Origin: Lathyrus oleraceus
Taxonomy: Eukaryota; Streptophyta; Magnoliopsida; Fabales; Fabaceae
Direction of reading: 5' to 3'
Assembly (NCBI RefSeq): GCF_024323335.1
Contig: NC_066584.1
Span: 428,925,319-428,989,318, forward strand
DNA length: 64,000 nt
The position numbers and the translations under genes are program-made. Below, piece after piece: positions 22,975-33,834 of this stretch. Each line of letters opens with the position of its first letter. The stretch's first letter is position 1. The notes under the pieces are model-generated. The model saw only the letters and a program-made list of their open reading frames with translations. It made no database searches and was not told the origin of the DNA.

Positions 22975-23415
22975 CACTTTAGAGGGCGCTTTGTCCAGAA
23001 AGCGCCCTCTAAACACTTTACATTGACAACTTTAGAGGGCGCTTTTTCCTGAAAGCGCCCTCTAAACACTTTACATTGTCAACTTTAGAGGGCGCTTTTT
23101 CCTGAAAGCGCCCTCTAAACACTTTACATTGACAACTTTAGAGGGCGCTTATTCCTGAAAGCGCCCTCTAAACACTTTACATTGACAACTTTAGAGGGCG
23201 CTTTTTCCTGAAAGCGCCCTCTAAGGTGTCTCTTTATGGACCACTCCAGAGGGCGCTTTTTTCTTAAAGCGCACTATAATGTGGCCCTTAAAGGGCCACT
23301 TTAGACAGCGCTTTCTCCAGGAAAACAAAGCGTTGTCTTTACCTATGCCAGCGCCACTTTAGAGGGCGCTTAAAAGCGCTGTTATAGGCCAAAATAAGCG
23401 CCCTCTTTTCCCTTA
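22975..23415 (+). repeat. CACTA right subterminal hairpin array
   Basis: Five tandem units of about 54 bases each contain AGAGGGCGCTTT, a 5-7 base loop and AAAGCGCCCTCT, so each can fold as a perfect 12-bp stem. The spacer ACACTTTACATTGACAACTT is shared. Diverged copies follow to the terminal repeat. The regular repeat-spacer look is not a CRISPR array: the spacers are identical and the repeats are hairpins. Confidence 0.95.
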
Positions 23416-23427
23416 TTTGGCGTAGTG
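23416..23427 (+). repeat. CACTA right terminal inverted repeat
   Basis: TTTGGCGTAGTG, followed by the AAT target duplication. Confidence 0.97.
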
Positions 23428-23540
23428 AATCTGGAATCCTACCGTCTGCAACTCGTCTTCGAACCACTATAAAAAAATATTATAACAAAATAATTTTAAA
23501 AAATTATTATAAAAAATAAAAAAATAAAAAAATACGCACC

Positions 23541-23943
23541 ATAACACTTCTTAAAAGAGTTTCGGTGTGAAAAAAACTAGGTTGAGTACCAGAACACTTC
23601 CCATATGACTTCCCGCTAAATGAATGCAAACCGGAAGTCTTTAAGAAAGAGTTTCGATAAATACTCTTCCAAACCGAAAGACTTTCTTAAAGAGTTTTGG
23701 TTCAATGCCCCAAAACTGCAGCGAATCGGAAGTCTTCTGGAAAGTGTTCTGGTATATGTCTTGTGAACCGGAAGACTTACTCTTAGTATTCCGGTTTATA
23801 AGACCAAAAATGCAAATCCGGAAGTCTTCAGGCACAAATAAATTTTTTTTAAAAAAAATATAACATATTTATACGAAGATATTTTGACCCAAAATACTTA
23901 ATCATAGGAATATGGATACAATTATAGGAGTCCGACGGAAAAT
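23541..23943 (+). repeat. Right terminal region of the MULE
   Basis: It holds several imperfect palindromes of the form AACCGGAAGTC...AAAGAGTTTTGGTT and an outer end (ATAGGAGTCCGACGGAAAAT) that pairs with the left end. The motif matches the left terminal region. Confidence 0.65.
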
Positions 23944-23946
23944 GTA

Positions 23947-24030
23947 GGAACTATCATTGTCATTAAAGCCCATGCATAGCATATAGATTGCAATTTAAGG
24001 GACATAGTTGCAAGAAATATGGTACTTCGG
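23947..24030 (+). repeat. Right copy of the ~80-bp direct repeat bordering the MULE
   Basis: It begins right after the right MULE end and resembles 13953-14030 in the same direction (ATTAAAGCCCATGCATAGCA). Confidence 0.6.
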
Positions 24031-25121
<1,091 letters not shown>

Positions 25122-27131
25122 TGTAACACCCCGATAAAAATAAGATAATTATTTAGTTTAAGTTAATATTATATTTATTAATTTAATTAAATAATTGGAA
25201 TTTTTGGATTATTATTATTATTATTGGAATAATAATTATTGGAAAATATATAAGTTGGAAATAAGGAAAAAGAGTTCTATTTTTGGTAAAAAGAGTTTTC
25301 ACGTGAAAACAGAGAAGCGGCTGAAAAGAGGAAAAGGGCAGAGAGACAGAGCAAGAGGAAGAAGGTTGGAGAAGAGAAGAGCTTGAGGCTAAAGGATTGC
25401 CGGATTAACTCAGGTAAGGGGAGGTTTATCATCGTTTAATGGGTATTATGGGTTAACATGTAATGGGTAGTGATAAACCGTTGAATTGACCCTAATTGGG
25501 ATGTTGAATGCTGAAAAATTGTGTTGGATAAGTTGTGTTAAAGCTGTAATTGAATATGTATTTGTGTGAGTTGCGATTTCCCGAACGTATAGCTTTTTAC
25601 GGAATCGGAATCGGAGGTCCGGAAGTCCTCCAACGGCGGAAAATGCGGAGAATTCTGCATTCTGCTTCGTGTTAGCGCAGGAACAACTTTCTGTCTTGCG
25701 TTAACCGGTTAACCCAGGGTGTTAACCGGTTAACACTGTTAAGAATTGTGAGGTATTGTTGTTTTGCTTGCGTTAACCGGTTAACCCAGGGCGCTAACCG
25801 GTTAACACTGTTGTGAGTTGTGAAAATATTGTTGTTCTGTCTGCGTTAACCGGTTAACCCAGGGCGTTAACCGGTTAACACTGTTGAGTTTTGCCAGAAA
25901 GCGTGTTCTGTGTTGCGTTAACCGGTTAACCCAGGGCGTTAACCGGTTAACACTGTTGGAAATTGGAAAAATTGATATTTTAATGTTGTGTACATATTTG
26001 ATGGTTGGCCTATATCGGTATGTGATATAGTAGGGATCATTTCCCGTTGTTTTGAGTAGTGTAGGTATTAGTAGAGTGTGCTAATACTGTGATTGATTAA
26101 TTGGCATGACATGATATGATTATGTGATAAATATGCTGATGATGTGTGAAAGTATGCATAATGTTGTGAATGTATATATTATGCATGTGTTGGTGAATGG
26201 ACTGTTTTATGGCTTAGAGTGTGAGCATATGTCCATTGTGGATTGTTGTTGATGATGTTGCATTGCTAGGTGAATTAGCATGCATATTGTGGCCTTTATG
26301 GTGGTAGCTAATTCCCATGGTGAGGAATTAGTGAGTAAATCATTGTAGATTGTTGTTGATGTTTGCATGCTAGGTGATTAGCGTGCATAGCATAGCCCTT
26401 GGGGTGGTAGCTAATTCCCATGGTGAGGAATTAGTGAGTGAGTCACTAGGTCTCAAATGAGTGGGACTAGTGGGCTTGGTAGCCGTATCTGGATTTGATC
26501 GGTGAGGTTGAACTATATGTTCACGAATAGTCGGTACCGCATGCATGGAGTCTCATTGCATAATGTATGTATGGCGTATAATATGAATGGATGTATTCCA
26601 ATATTATACGTGTGTTTGTGTTGGCATTGGGTATGAGTATGAATTGTGTTGGTATTGAGTATGCCAATTGAGTTGATGTGCCGTTACCGAATGTGTGATA
26701 TGATTAGGGTGATTAATGTGTTATTTACTTAGCATTACATGATATTTTATAATGCTTTTTATATCGATTGAGAAACTCACCCTTACAACTATTTTTCAGG
26801 TAACGAGCAGTGATTGAGTAGAAGCTAGTGCTTGGAGTCTAGTGTAGTCTCCTTAGTGGGTCATGCTCTGATAGATGTAACATCGGGACGGGATGTTTTA
26901 CCTTGTTGAATAATTTTACATGTAATGTGTTACATGTTTTGCATGATTGATTTGATTTCTATCCGCTGCGTATTGTGCAAATGCTTTATGTTTTGAATTA
27001 GGAAAAGGGCATGACAGTTATTATGGTGAATGGTGTGAAATGATTGTGTGACACCCTTAATTGCATAATTACTCTGATGGATATATTGCTATTTTAATTA
27101 AATATTTGGGGTATTTTAGAGGGGTGTTACA
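25122..27131 (+). repeat. 5' LTR of Tekay element 2
   Basis: It starts TGTAACACCCCG and ends GGGGTGTTACA. It has a TATA-like ATATATAAG at about 25246, a splice donor CAG/GTAAGG (GT at 25414) and an acceptor TTTTTCAG (AG at 26798-26799), the same layout as element 1. AGCTTTTTACGGAATC lies at 25591-25606. Confidence 0.96.
25698..25958 (+). repeat. Palindrome array in 5' LTR of element 2, four double units
   Basis: Eight GTTAACCGGTTAAC-type palindromes are arranged in four pairs; one half-site has a single change (GCTAACCGG). Confidence 0.95.
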
Positions 27132-27135
27132 TTAG

Positions 27136-27147
27136 TGGTATCAGAGC
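27136..27147 (+). other. Primer-binding site of Tekay element 2
   Basis: TGGTATCAGAGC lies four bases after the 5' LTR, as in element 1. Confidence 0.93.
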
Positions 27148-27258
27148 ATAGTCGGTCGAGTCGAGTCGTAATTATTCTGTTTCCCCTGTACGGGATAGGT
27201 GTTGTGTAACCCTATCAGTACTTATTGTTTTAGCTTGTTGGATTAACTCAGAATAGAG

Positions 27259-30200
27259 ATGGCTGGAAGAGGTAGAGACGATGTTGCGATTGCTGAGGCT
27301 CTGGGTATGCTAGCTGGAGTACTTGGAGGGAATCCGAATGTTGTGGGAATGGGAGCTGCTCGTCAACTGAGTGAGTTCCAGAAGAACAATCCTCCAATGT
27401 TCAAGGGAGCATACGATCCAGATGGCGCTCAGAAGTGGTTAAAGGAGATCGAGAGGATCTTCCGAGTGACTGAGTGTGCCGATAACCAGAAGGTCAGGTT
27501 CGGTACGCATATGCTGTCTGAGGAAGCAGATGATTGGTGGGTTGCTACCCGCACTGGGTTGGAATCTGCTGGGAATGCTGAGATCACTTGGGCTGTGTTC
27601 AGAGAGAGGTTCCTGAGGAAGTACTTTCCAGAGGATGTCAGAGGAAAGAAAGAGATAGAGTTCTTGGAATTGAAGCAGGGCAACCGGTCTGTTACTGAGT
27701 ATGCTGCTAAGTTCACGGAACTGTCGAAGTATTACACTCCCTATGATGAGGCTACTGGGGAATTTTCAAAGTGTGCGAAGTTTGAGAACGGGTTACGTCC
27801 CGAGATCAAGCAGGCTATTGGGTATCAGCGGATTAGAGTGTTTTCTGATTTGGTTGACTGTTGCAGGATTTTTGAACAGGATACCAAAGCCAGAGCGGAG
27901 AGCTATCAGCAGAGGGTTGATAGGAAAGGCAAGAATCAGAATGATCGTGGGAAACCATATGCAGCTGGCAAAGGTTTCCAGCGACAGAGTGGGATGAAGA
28001 GGCCTAGTGGGGGAGACTCCAGTGCCCCTGCTAAGTGTTTCAGATGTGGCCAGGCTGGACATCGTATCCATGAGTGTACCAGTAATGAGAAGAAGTGTTT
28101 CAAGTGTGGAAAAGGTGGTCATTTGGCTGCAGAGTGCCGGTTGAAGACTGTGACTTGTTTCAACTGTGGAGAGGTGGTTCATATCAGTCCACAGTGTCCT
28201 AAGCCGAAGAGAGAGAACCAGTCGGGAGGCAAGGTCTTTGCTTTATCGGGTTCTGAGACTTCTGCAGATGATCGTTTGATCCGAGGTACGTGTTATATTA
28301 ATGGCTTTCCTCTTGTAGCTATTATTGACACAGGTGCGACTCATTCCTTTATATCTTTGGATTGTGCTGTGAAACTTAAGTTAGAGATATCTGAGATGCA
28401 TAGAAGTATGGTGATTGATACTCCTGCGAAGGGTTCAGTGACTACTACTTCAGTTTGTTTAAATTGTCCTTTGAGTATTTTTGGTAGAGACTTTGGGATG
28501 GACCTAGTGTGTCTTCCACTAGTGCAGATTGATGTTATTCAGGGTATGAACTGGTTGGTGTCTAACCGAGTTTATATCAACTGTTTTGATAAGACTGTGA
28601 TCTTTCCTGAGATTGAGGAAGGGAAGAGTTTGTTTCTATCTGCAAGGCAGGTGAATGAGGCAGTAGCAGATGGGGCAGAGTTGTTTATGCTGTTAGCGAC
28701 TTTGGAGGCTAAAGATAAACTGGTGATTTGCGATCTAGCTGTGGTGTGTGATTTTCCTGATGTGTTTCCGGAAGAAGTGAATGAATTACCGCCGGAACGT
28801 GAAGTTGAGTTCTCGATTGATTTGGTACCTGGTACTAGGCCGGTGTCGATGGCTCCGTACCGTATGTCTGCTGTTGAGTTAACTGAATTGAAGAGTCAGT
28901 TGGAAGATCTGTTGGATAAGAAATTTATTCGTCCGAGTGTGTCACCGTGGGGTGCACCAGTGTTATTGGTTAAGAAGAAAGAAGGTACTATGAGGTTGTG
29001 TGTGGACTACAGGCAACTGAATAAAGTGACGATCAAGAATCGGTATCCTTTGCCGAGGATTGATGATTTGATGGATCAGTTGGTTGGTGCGAGTGTGTTC
29101 AGCAAAATAGATTTGAGATCTGGGTATCATCAGATACGTGTGAAAACTGAGGATATTCAGAAGACTGCTTTCAGAACAAGGTATGGACATTATGAGTATT
29201 CTGTAATGCCTTTTGGTGTGACTAATGCGCCTGGAGTATTTATGGAGTATATGAATAGGATTTTCCATCCGTACCTAGACAAGTTTGTTGTGGTGTTTAT
29301 GGACGATATTTTGGTGTATTCGAAATCTGAAGAAGAGCATGCTGAACATTTGAGAGTGGTTTTAGGAGTTCTACGAGAAAAGAAGTTATTTGCTAAATTG
29401 TCCAAGTGTGAATTTTGGTTAGAAGAGGTTAGTTTTCTTGGTCATGTGATTTCAAGAGGTGGTGTTGCTGTTGATCCTTCTAAGATAGAAGCGGTATCTA
29501 AGTGGGAAGCTCCGAAGTCAGTTTCTGAGATTAGGAGTTTTCTTGGACTTGCAGGATATTATAGGAAGTTCATTGAGGGATTTTCTAAGTTGGCGTTACC
29601 GTTAACGATGTTGACTAGAAAGGGGCAAGCGTTTGTTTGGGACTCAAAGTGTGAAGAAGGTTTCCAAGAGTTAAAGAGAAGGTTAACTACTGCTCCTATT
29701 CTGATATTACCGAGTTCGTCGGAACCATTTGAGGTTTACTGTGATGCTTCATTGTTGGGCTTGGGTGGTGTGTTGATGCAGAATAAGCAGGTTATAGCTT
29801 ATGCTTCGAGACAACTGAGGGTTCATGAGAGGAACTATCCGACACACGATTTAGAGTTGGCAGCTGTGGTATTTGTTCTGAAGTTATGGAGGCATTACTT
29901 GTACGGGTCAAGATTTGAGGTTTTCCGTGACCATAAAAGTTTAAAGTATTTGTTTGATCAGAAAGAGCTGAATATGAGACAGAGGAGATGGTTAGAGTTT
30001 CTGAAGGATTATGACTTTGGTTTGAATTACCATCCGGGTAAAGCAAACGTAGTGGCTGATGCATTGAGTCGGAAATCATTGCATATGTCTATGTTAATGG
30101 TTAAGGAATTGGATTTAATTGAGCAGTTTAGAGACTTGAGTTTGGTGTGTGAGAGTACTCACAATAGTGTTAAATTGGGAATGTTGAAGTTAACGAGTAG

Positions 30201-31629
30201 TATTCTGGATGAGATTAGAGAGGGTTAGAAATCCGATGTGCTTTTGGTTGATAAGTTGACTCTAGTGAATCAAGGTCAAGGTGGTGAATTCAGAGTTGAT
30301 GAGAATGGTGTTTTGAAATTTGGTAATCGGGTGTGTATTCCGGATGTTACCGAGCTTAAGAAGAGTATTCTTGAGGAAGGACATCGTAGTGGCCTGAGTA
30401 TTCATCCTGGGGCTACGAAGATGTATCATGATTTGAAAAAGCTATTTTGGTGACCGGGAATGAAAAGAGAAATTGCGAGTTTTGTTTATTCTTGTTTGAC
30501 TTGTCAGAAGTCAAAGATTGAGCATCAGAAGCCATCTGGGCTAATGCAACCGTTGGCTATTCCAGAGTGGAAGTGGGATAGTATCAGTATGGATTTTGTT
30601 TCTGGTTTACCGAGAACGATTAAGAATTTTGAAGCTATTTGGGTGATTGTAGATAGATTGACGAAATCGGCTCATTTCATTCCGATCAGAATGGATTATC
30701 CGTTAGAGAGATTAGCCGAGTTGTATATTGAGAAGATTGTAAGTTTGCATGGTATTCCGTCGAGTATTGTTTCGGACAGAGATCCTAGATTTACATCGAA
30801 GTTCTGGGAAGGTTTGCAGAGGGCTTTGGGAACTAAACTAAGATTGAGTTCTGCATATCATCCGCAGACTGATGGTCAGACTGAGAGGACGATTCAGTCA
30901 TTGGAAGATCTTTTGAGGGCTTGTGTTTTGGAAAAGGGAGGTGCTTGGGATTGTTATTTACCTTTGATTGAGTTTACCTACAACAATAGTTTTCATTCGA
31001 GCATTGGTATGGCACCGTTTGAAGCCTTGTATGGTAGGAGATGTCGGACGCCTTTATGTTGGTATGAGTCCGGTGAGAGTGTTGTGGTTGGACCGGAGAT
31101 TGTTCAACAAACTACGGAAAAGATTTAGATGATTCAGGAGAAGATGAGAATTGCTCAGAGTCGTCAGAAGAGTTATCACGACAAGAGGAGGAAGGCACTT
31201 GAGTTTCAAGAGAGAGATCATGTGTTTCTTCGTGTTACTCCGATAACTGGTGTTGGTCGAGCTTTGAAGTCGAAGAAGTTGACACCTCGATTTATTGGTC
31301 CTTATCAGATTTTGGAGAGGATAGGGGAGGTAGCCTATCGTATCGCTTTACCGCTGTCACTTGCGAATTTGCATGAGGTTTTCCATGTGTCTCAGTTGAG
31401 GAGGTACATTCCTGATCCGTCGCATGTGGTCCAAGTGGATGATGTACAGGTGAGAGATAACCTGACTGTTGAAACATCACCTATGAGGATCGAGGATCGA
31501 GAGTTGAAGCAGTTGCGGGGTAAAGAGATTGCTTTGGTAAAGGTAGCTTGGGGAGGACCAGCAGGTGGCAATGTGACTTGGGAACTTGAGAGTCAGATGA
31601 AGGAGTCTTATCCGGAGTTATTCGCTTGA
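27259..31629 (+). pseudogene. Tekay gag-pol with three in-frame stops
   Basis: It has the same length (4371 bases) and frame as the polyprotein of element 1, with high identity and no indel that shifts frame. Stops fall at 30226-30228 (between RNase H and integrase), 30451-30453 (integrase zinc region) and 31126-31128 (after the integrase core). Gag with three complete CCHC knuckles, protease (DTGATHSF), RT (MDDILVYSK) and RNase H remain open over 989 residues, so a truncated Gag-PR-RT-RH product is possible but integrase is not. All breaks are point substitutions, which fits slow decay after insertion. Confidence 0.95.
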
Positions 31630-31658
31630 GGTATGTTTTCGAGGACGAAAACTCTTTT

Positions 31659-31671
31659 AGTGGGGGAGAGT
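31659..31671 (+). other. Polypurine tract of Tekay element 2
   Basis: AGTGGGGGAGAGT, identical to that of element 1, ends at the LTR start. Confidence 0.88.
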
Positions 31672-33685
31672 TGTAACACCCCGATAAAAATAAGATAAGT
31701 ATTTAGTTTAAGTTAATATTATATTTATTAATTTAATTAAATAATTGGAATTTTTGGATTATTATTATTATTATTATTGGAATAATAATTATTGGAAAAT
31801 ATATAAGTTGGAAATAAGGAAAAAGAGTTCTATTTTTGGTAAAAAGAGTTTTCACGTGAAAACAGAGAAGCGGCTGAAAAGAGGAAAAGGGCAGAGAGAC
31901 AGAGCAAGAGGAAGAAGGTTGGAGAAGACAAAGAGCTTGAGGCTAAAGGATTGCCGGATTAACTCAGGTAAGGGGGAGTTTATCGTCGTTTAATGGGTAT
32001 TATGGGTTAACATGTAATGGGTAGTGATAAACCGTTGAATTGACCCTAATTGGGATGTTGAATGCTGAAAAATTGTGTTGGATAAGTTGTGTTAAAGTTG
32101 TAATTGAATCTGTATTTGTGTGAGTTGCGATTTCCCGAACGTATAGCTTTTTACGGAATCGGAATCGGAGGTCCGGAAGTCCTCCAACGGCGGAAAATGC
32201 GGAGAATTCTGCATTCTGCTTCGTGTTAGCGCAGGAACAGCTTTCTGTCTTGCGTTAACCGGTTAACCCAGGGTGTTAACCGGTTAACACTGTTAAGAAT
32301 TGTGAGGTATTGCTGTTTTGCTTGCGTTAACCGGTTAACCCAGGGCGTTAACCGGTTAACACTGTTGTGAGTTGTGAAAATATTGTTGTTCTGTCTGCGT
32401 TAACCGGTTAACCCAGGGCGTTAACCGGTTAACACTGTTGAGTTTTGCCAGAAAGCGTGTTCTGTGTTGCGTTAACCGGTTAACCCAGGGCGTTAACCGG
32501 TTAACACTGTTGGAAATTGGAAAAATTGATATTTTAATGTTGTGTACATATTTGATGGTTGGCCTATATCGGTATGTGATATAGTAGGGATCATTTCCCG
32601 TTGTTTTGAGTAGTGTAGGTATTAGTAGAGTGTGTTAATACTATGATTGATTAATTGGCATGACATGATATGATTATGTGATAAATATGCTGATGATGTG
32701 TGAAAGTATGCATAATGTTGTGAATGTATATATTATGCATGTGTTGGTGAATGGACTGTTTTATGGCTTAGAGTGTGAGCATATGTCCATTGTGGATTGT
32801 TGTTGATGATGTTGCATTGCTAGGTGAATTAGCATGCATATTGTGGCCTTTATGGTGGTAGCTAATTCCCATGGTGAGGAATTAGTGAGTAAATCATTGT
32901 AGATTGTTGTTGATGTTTGCATGCTAGGTGATTAGCGTGCATAGCATAGCCCTTGGGGTGGTAGCTAATTCCCATGGTGAGGAATTAGTGAGTGAGTCAC
33001 TAGGTCTCAAATGAGTGGGACTAGTGGGCTTGGTAGCCGTATCTGGATTTGATCGGTGAGGTTGAACTATATGTTCACGAATAGTCTGTACCGCATGCAT
33101 GGAGTCTCATTGCATAATGTATGTATGGCGTATAATATGAATGGATGTATTCCAATATTATACGTGTGTTTGTGTTGGCATTGGGTATGAGTATGAATTG
33201 TGTTGGTATTGAGTATGCCAATTGAGTTGATGTGCCATTACCGAATGTGTGATATGATTAGGGTGATTAATGTGTTATTTACTTAGCATTACATGATATT
33301 TTATAATGCTTTTTATATCGATTGAGGAACTCACCCTTACAACTATTTTTCAGGTAACGAGCAGTGATTGAGTAGAAGCTAGTGCTTGGAGTCTAGTGTA
33401 GTCTCCTTAGTGGGTCATGCTCTGATAGATGTAACATCGGGACGAGATGTTTTACCTTGTTGAATAATTTTACATGTAATGTGTTACATGTTTTGCATGA
33501 TTGATTTGATTTCTATCCGCTGCGTATTGTGCAAATGCTTTATGTTTTGAATTAATAAAAGGGCATGACAGTTATTATGGTGAATGGTGTGAAATGATTG
33601 TGTGACACCCTTAATTGCATAATTACTCTGATTGATATATTGCTATTTTAATTAAATATTTGGGGTATTTTAGAGGGGTGTTACA
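31672..33685 (+). repeat. 3' LTR of Tekay element 2
   Basis: It matches the 5' LTR, with the palindrome array at 32252-32511 and the AGCTTTTTACGGAATC box at 32145-32160. It is followed by AGTTA. Confidence 0.96.
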
Positions 33686-33827
33686 AGTTACACCATTTCT
33701 GGTAATCGATTACCCCTACAAAAACTTCAATTCTCTGTTACTGGAATGCATGTCAGCTCTAGCTGTAACCGGTTACACACCCGTTATAATCGGTTACAAC
33801 ACATGAAATACTTCAAAAACTTCAACA
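33686..33827 (-). repeat. Copia-1 3' LTR, right piece
   Basis: It continues the LTR cut at 25121 and matches 38375-38506, with GTAATCGATTAC, GTAACCGGTTAC and AATCGGTTAC palindromes. The LTR start (TGTTGAAG on the - strand) is just beyond the pol stop. Confidence 0.8.
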
Positions 33828-33834
33828 CACCACC

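Larger units (their letters stand above)
17565..23427 (+). mobile_element. Complete CACTA (En/Spm-type) transposon, 5863 bp
   Basis: Perfect 12-bp inverted ends are CACTACGCCAAA at 17565-17576 and TTTGGCGTAGTG at 23416-23427. They are flanked by a 3-bp target duplication AAT (17562-17564 and 23428-23430). Subterminal regions are dense in AGAGGGCGCTTT and its complement. The one gene inside (19382-22646) has Transposase_24-like and Ulp1-like parts. No Tnp2/TnpD-type DDE transposase was recognised, so the element is probably not self-mobile and would need a transposase from elsewhere. Confidence 0.95.
16852..23466 (-). pseudogene. Plant mobile domain (PMD) gene, broken and split by CACTA
   Basis: Read on the - strand, exon pieces at 23466-23428 and 17564-17437 are separated by the CACTA insertion. 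A normal intron follows (17436-17352, GT...AG), then an exon from 17351 to 16852. Recognisable stretches are YAGGPYDTSLLVKYEHHVAR, SSFHMPFGEMSITLDDVSCL and LGVSHGEAQSHVH...YKLEWLYDLF, typical of the PMD (aminotransferase-like, plant mobile domain) family that travels with MULEs and gypsy elements. Damage beyond the CACTA: a TGA at 17171-17169 and a frameshift near 17100. The domain has no established enzymatic reaction. No start codon could be placed. Confidence 0.82.
14031..23943 (+). mobile_element. Degenerate Mutator-like element with OTU and PMD genes, split by a CACTA element
   Basis: The ends form an imperfect inverted repeat: 14031 onward against the complement of 23943 backward agrees at about 29 of the first 44 bases without gaps. 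Inside each end lies a block of imperfect palindromes built on CCGGAAGACTT...AAGAGTTCCGG (14140-14340 and 23541-23840). Between them are a + strand FAR1/MULE transposase-OTU pseudogene and a - strand PMD pseudogene, tail to tail. The CACTA element at 17565-23427 accounts for 5863 of the 9913 bases, so the original element was about 4.05 kb. No clean 9-bp target duplication was found. Confidence 0.7.
25122..33685 (+). mobile_element. Tekay-type Ty3/gypsy retrotransposon, element 2 (complete, 8564 bp)
   Basis: It is complete: LTRs at 25122-27131 (2010 bp) and 31672-33685 (2014 bp), primer site, gag-pol region, polypurine tract, and AGTTA target duplication on both sides. The LTRs are nearly identical; differences I see include AGGAAAAGG against ATAAAAGGG near the 3' end, and a variable ATT run. 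It belongs to the same family as element 1, but the LTR has four palindrome units instead of three. The polyprotein has three nonsense codons. Confidence 0.97.

Noticed and set aside
22975..23415. CRISPR-like regular repeat-spacer pattern
   Set aside because: The spacers are identical, the repeats are hairpins matching the other end of a CACTA element with TIR and target duplication, and the genome is a plant.
23541..23840. Considered as a satellite or telomere-related repeat
   Set aside because: The same palindromic blocks occur near 14140-14340 at the other end, so they belong to the MULE terminal regions.
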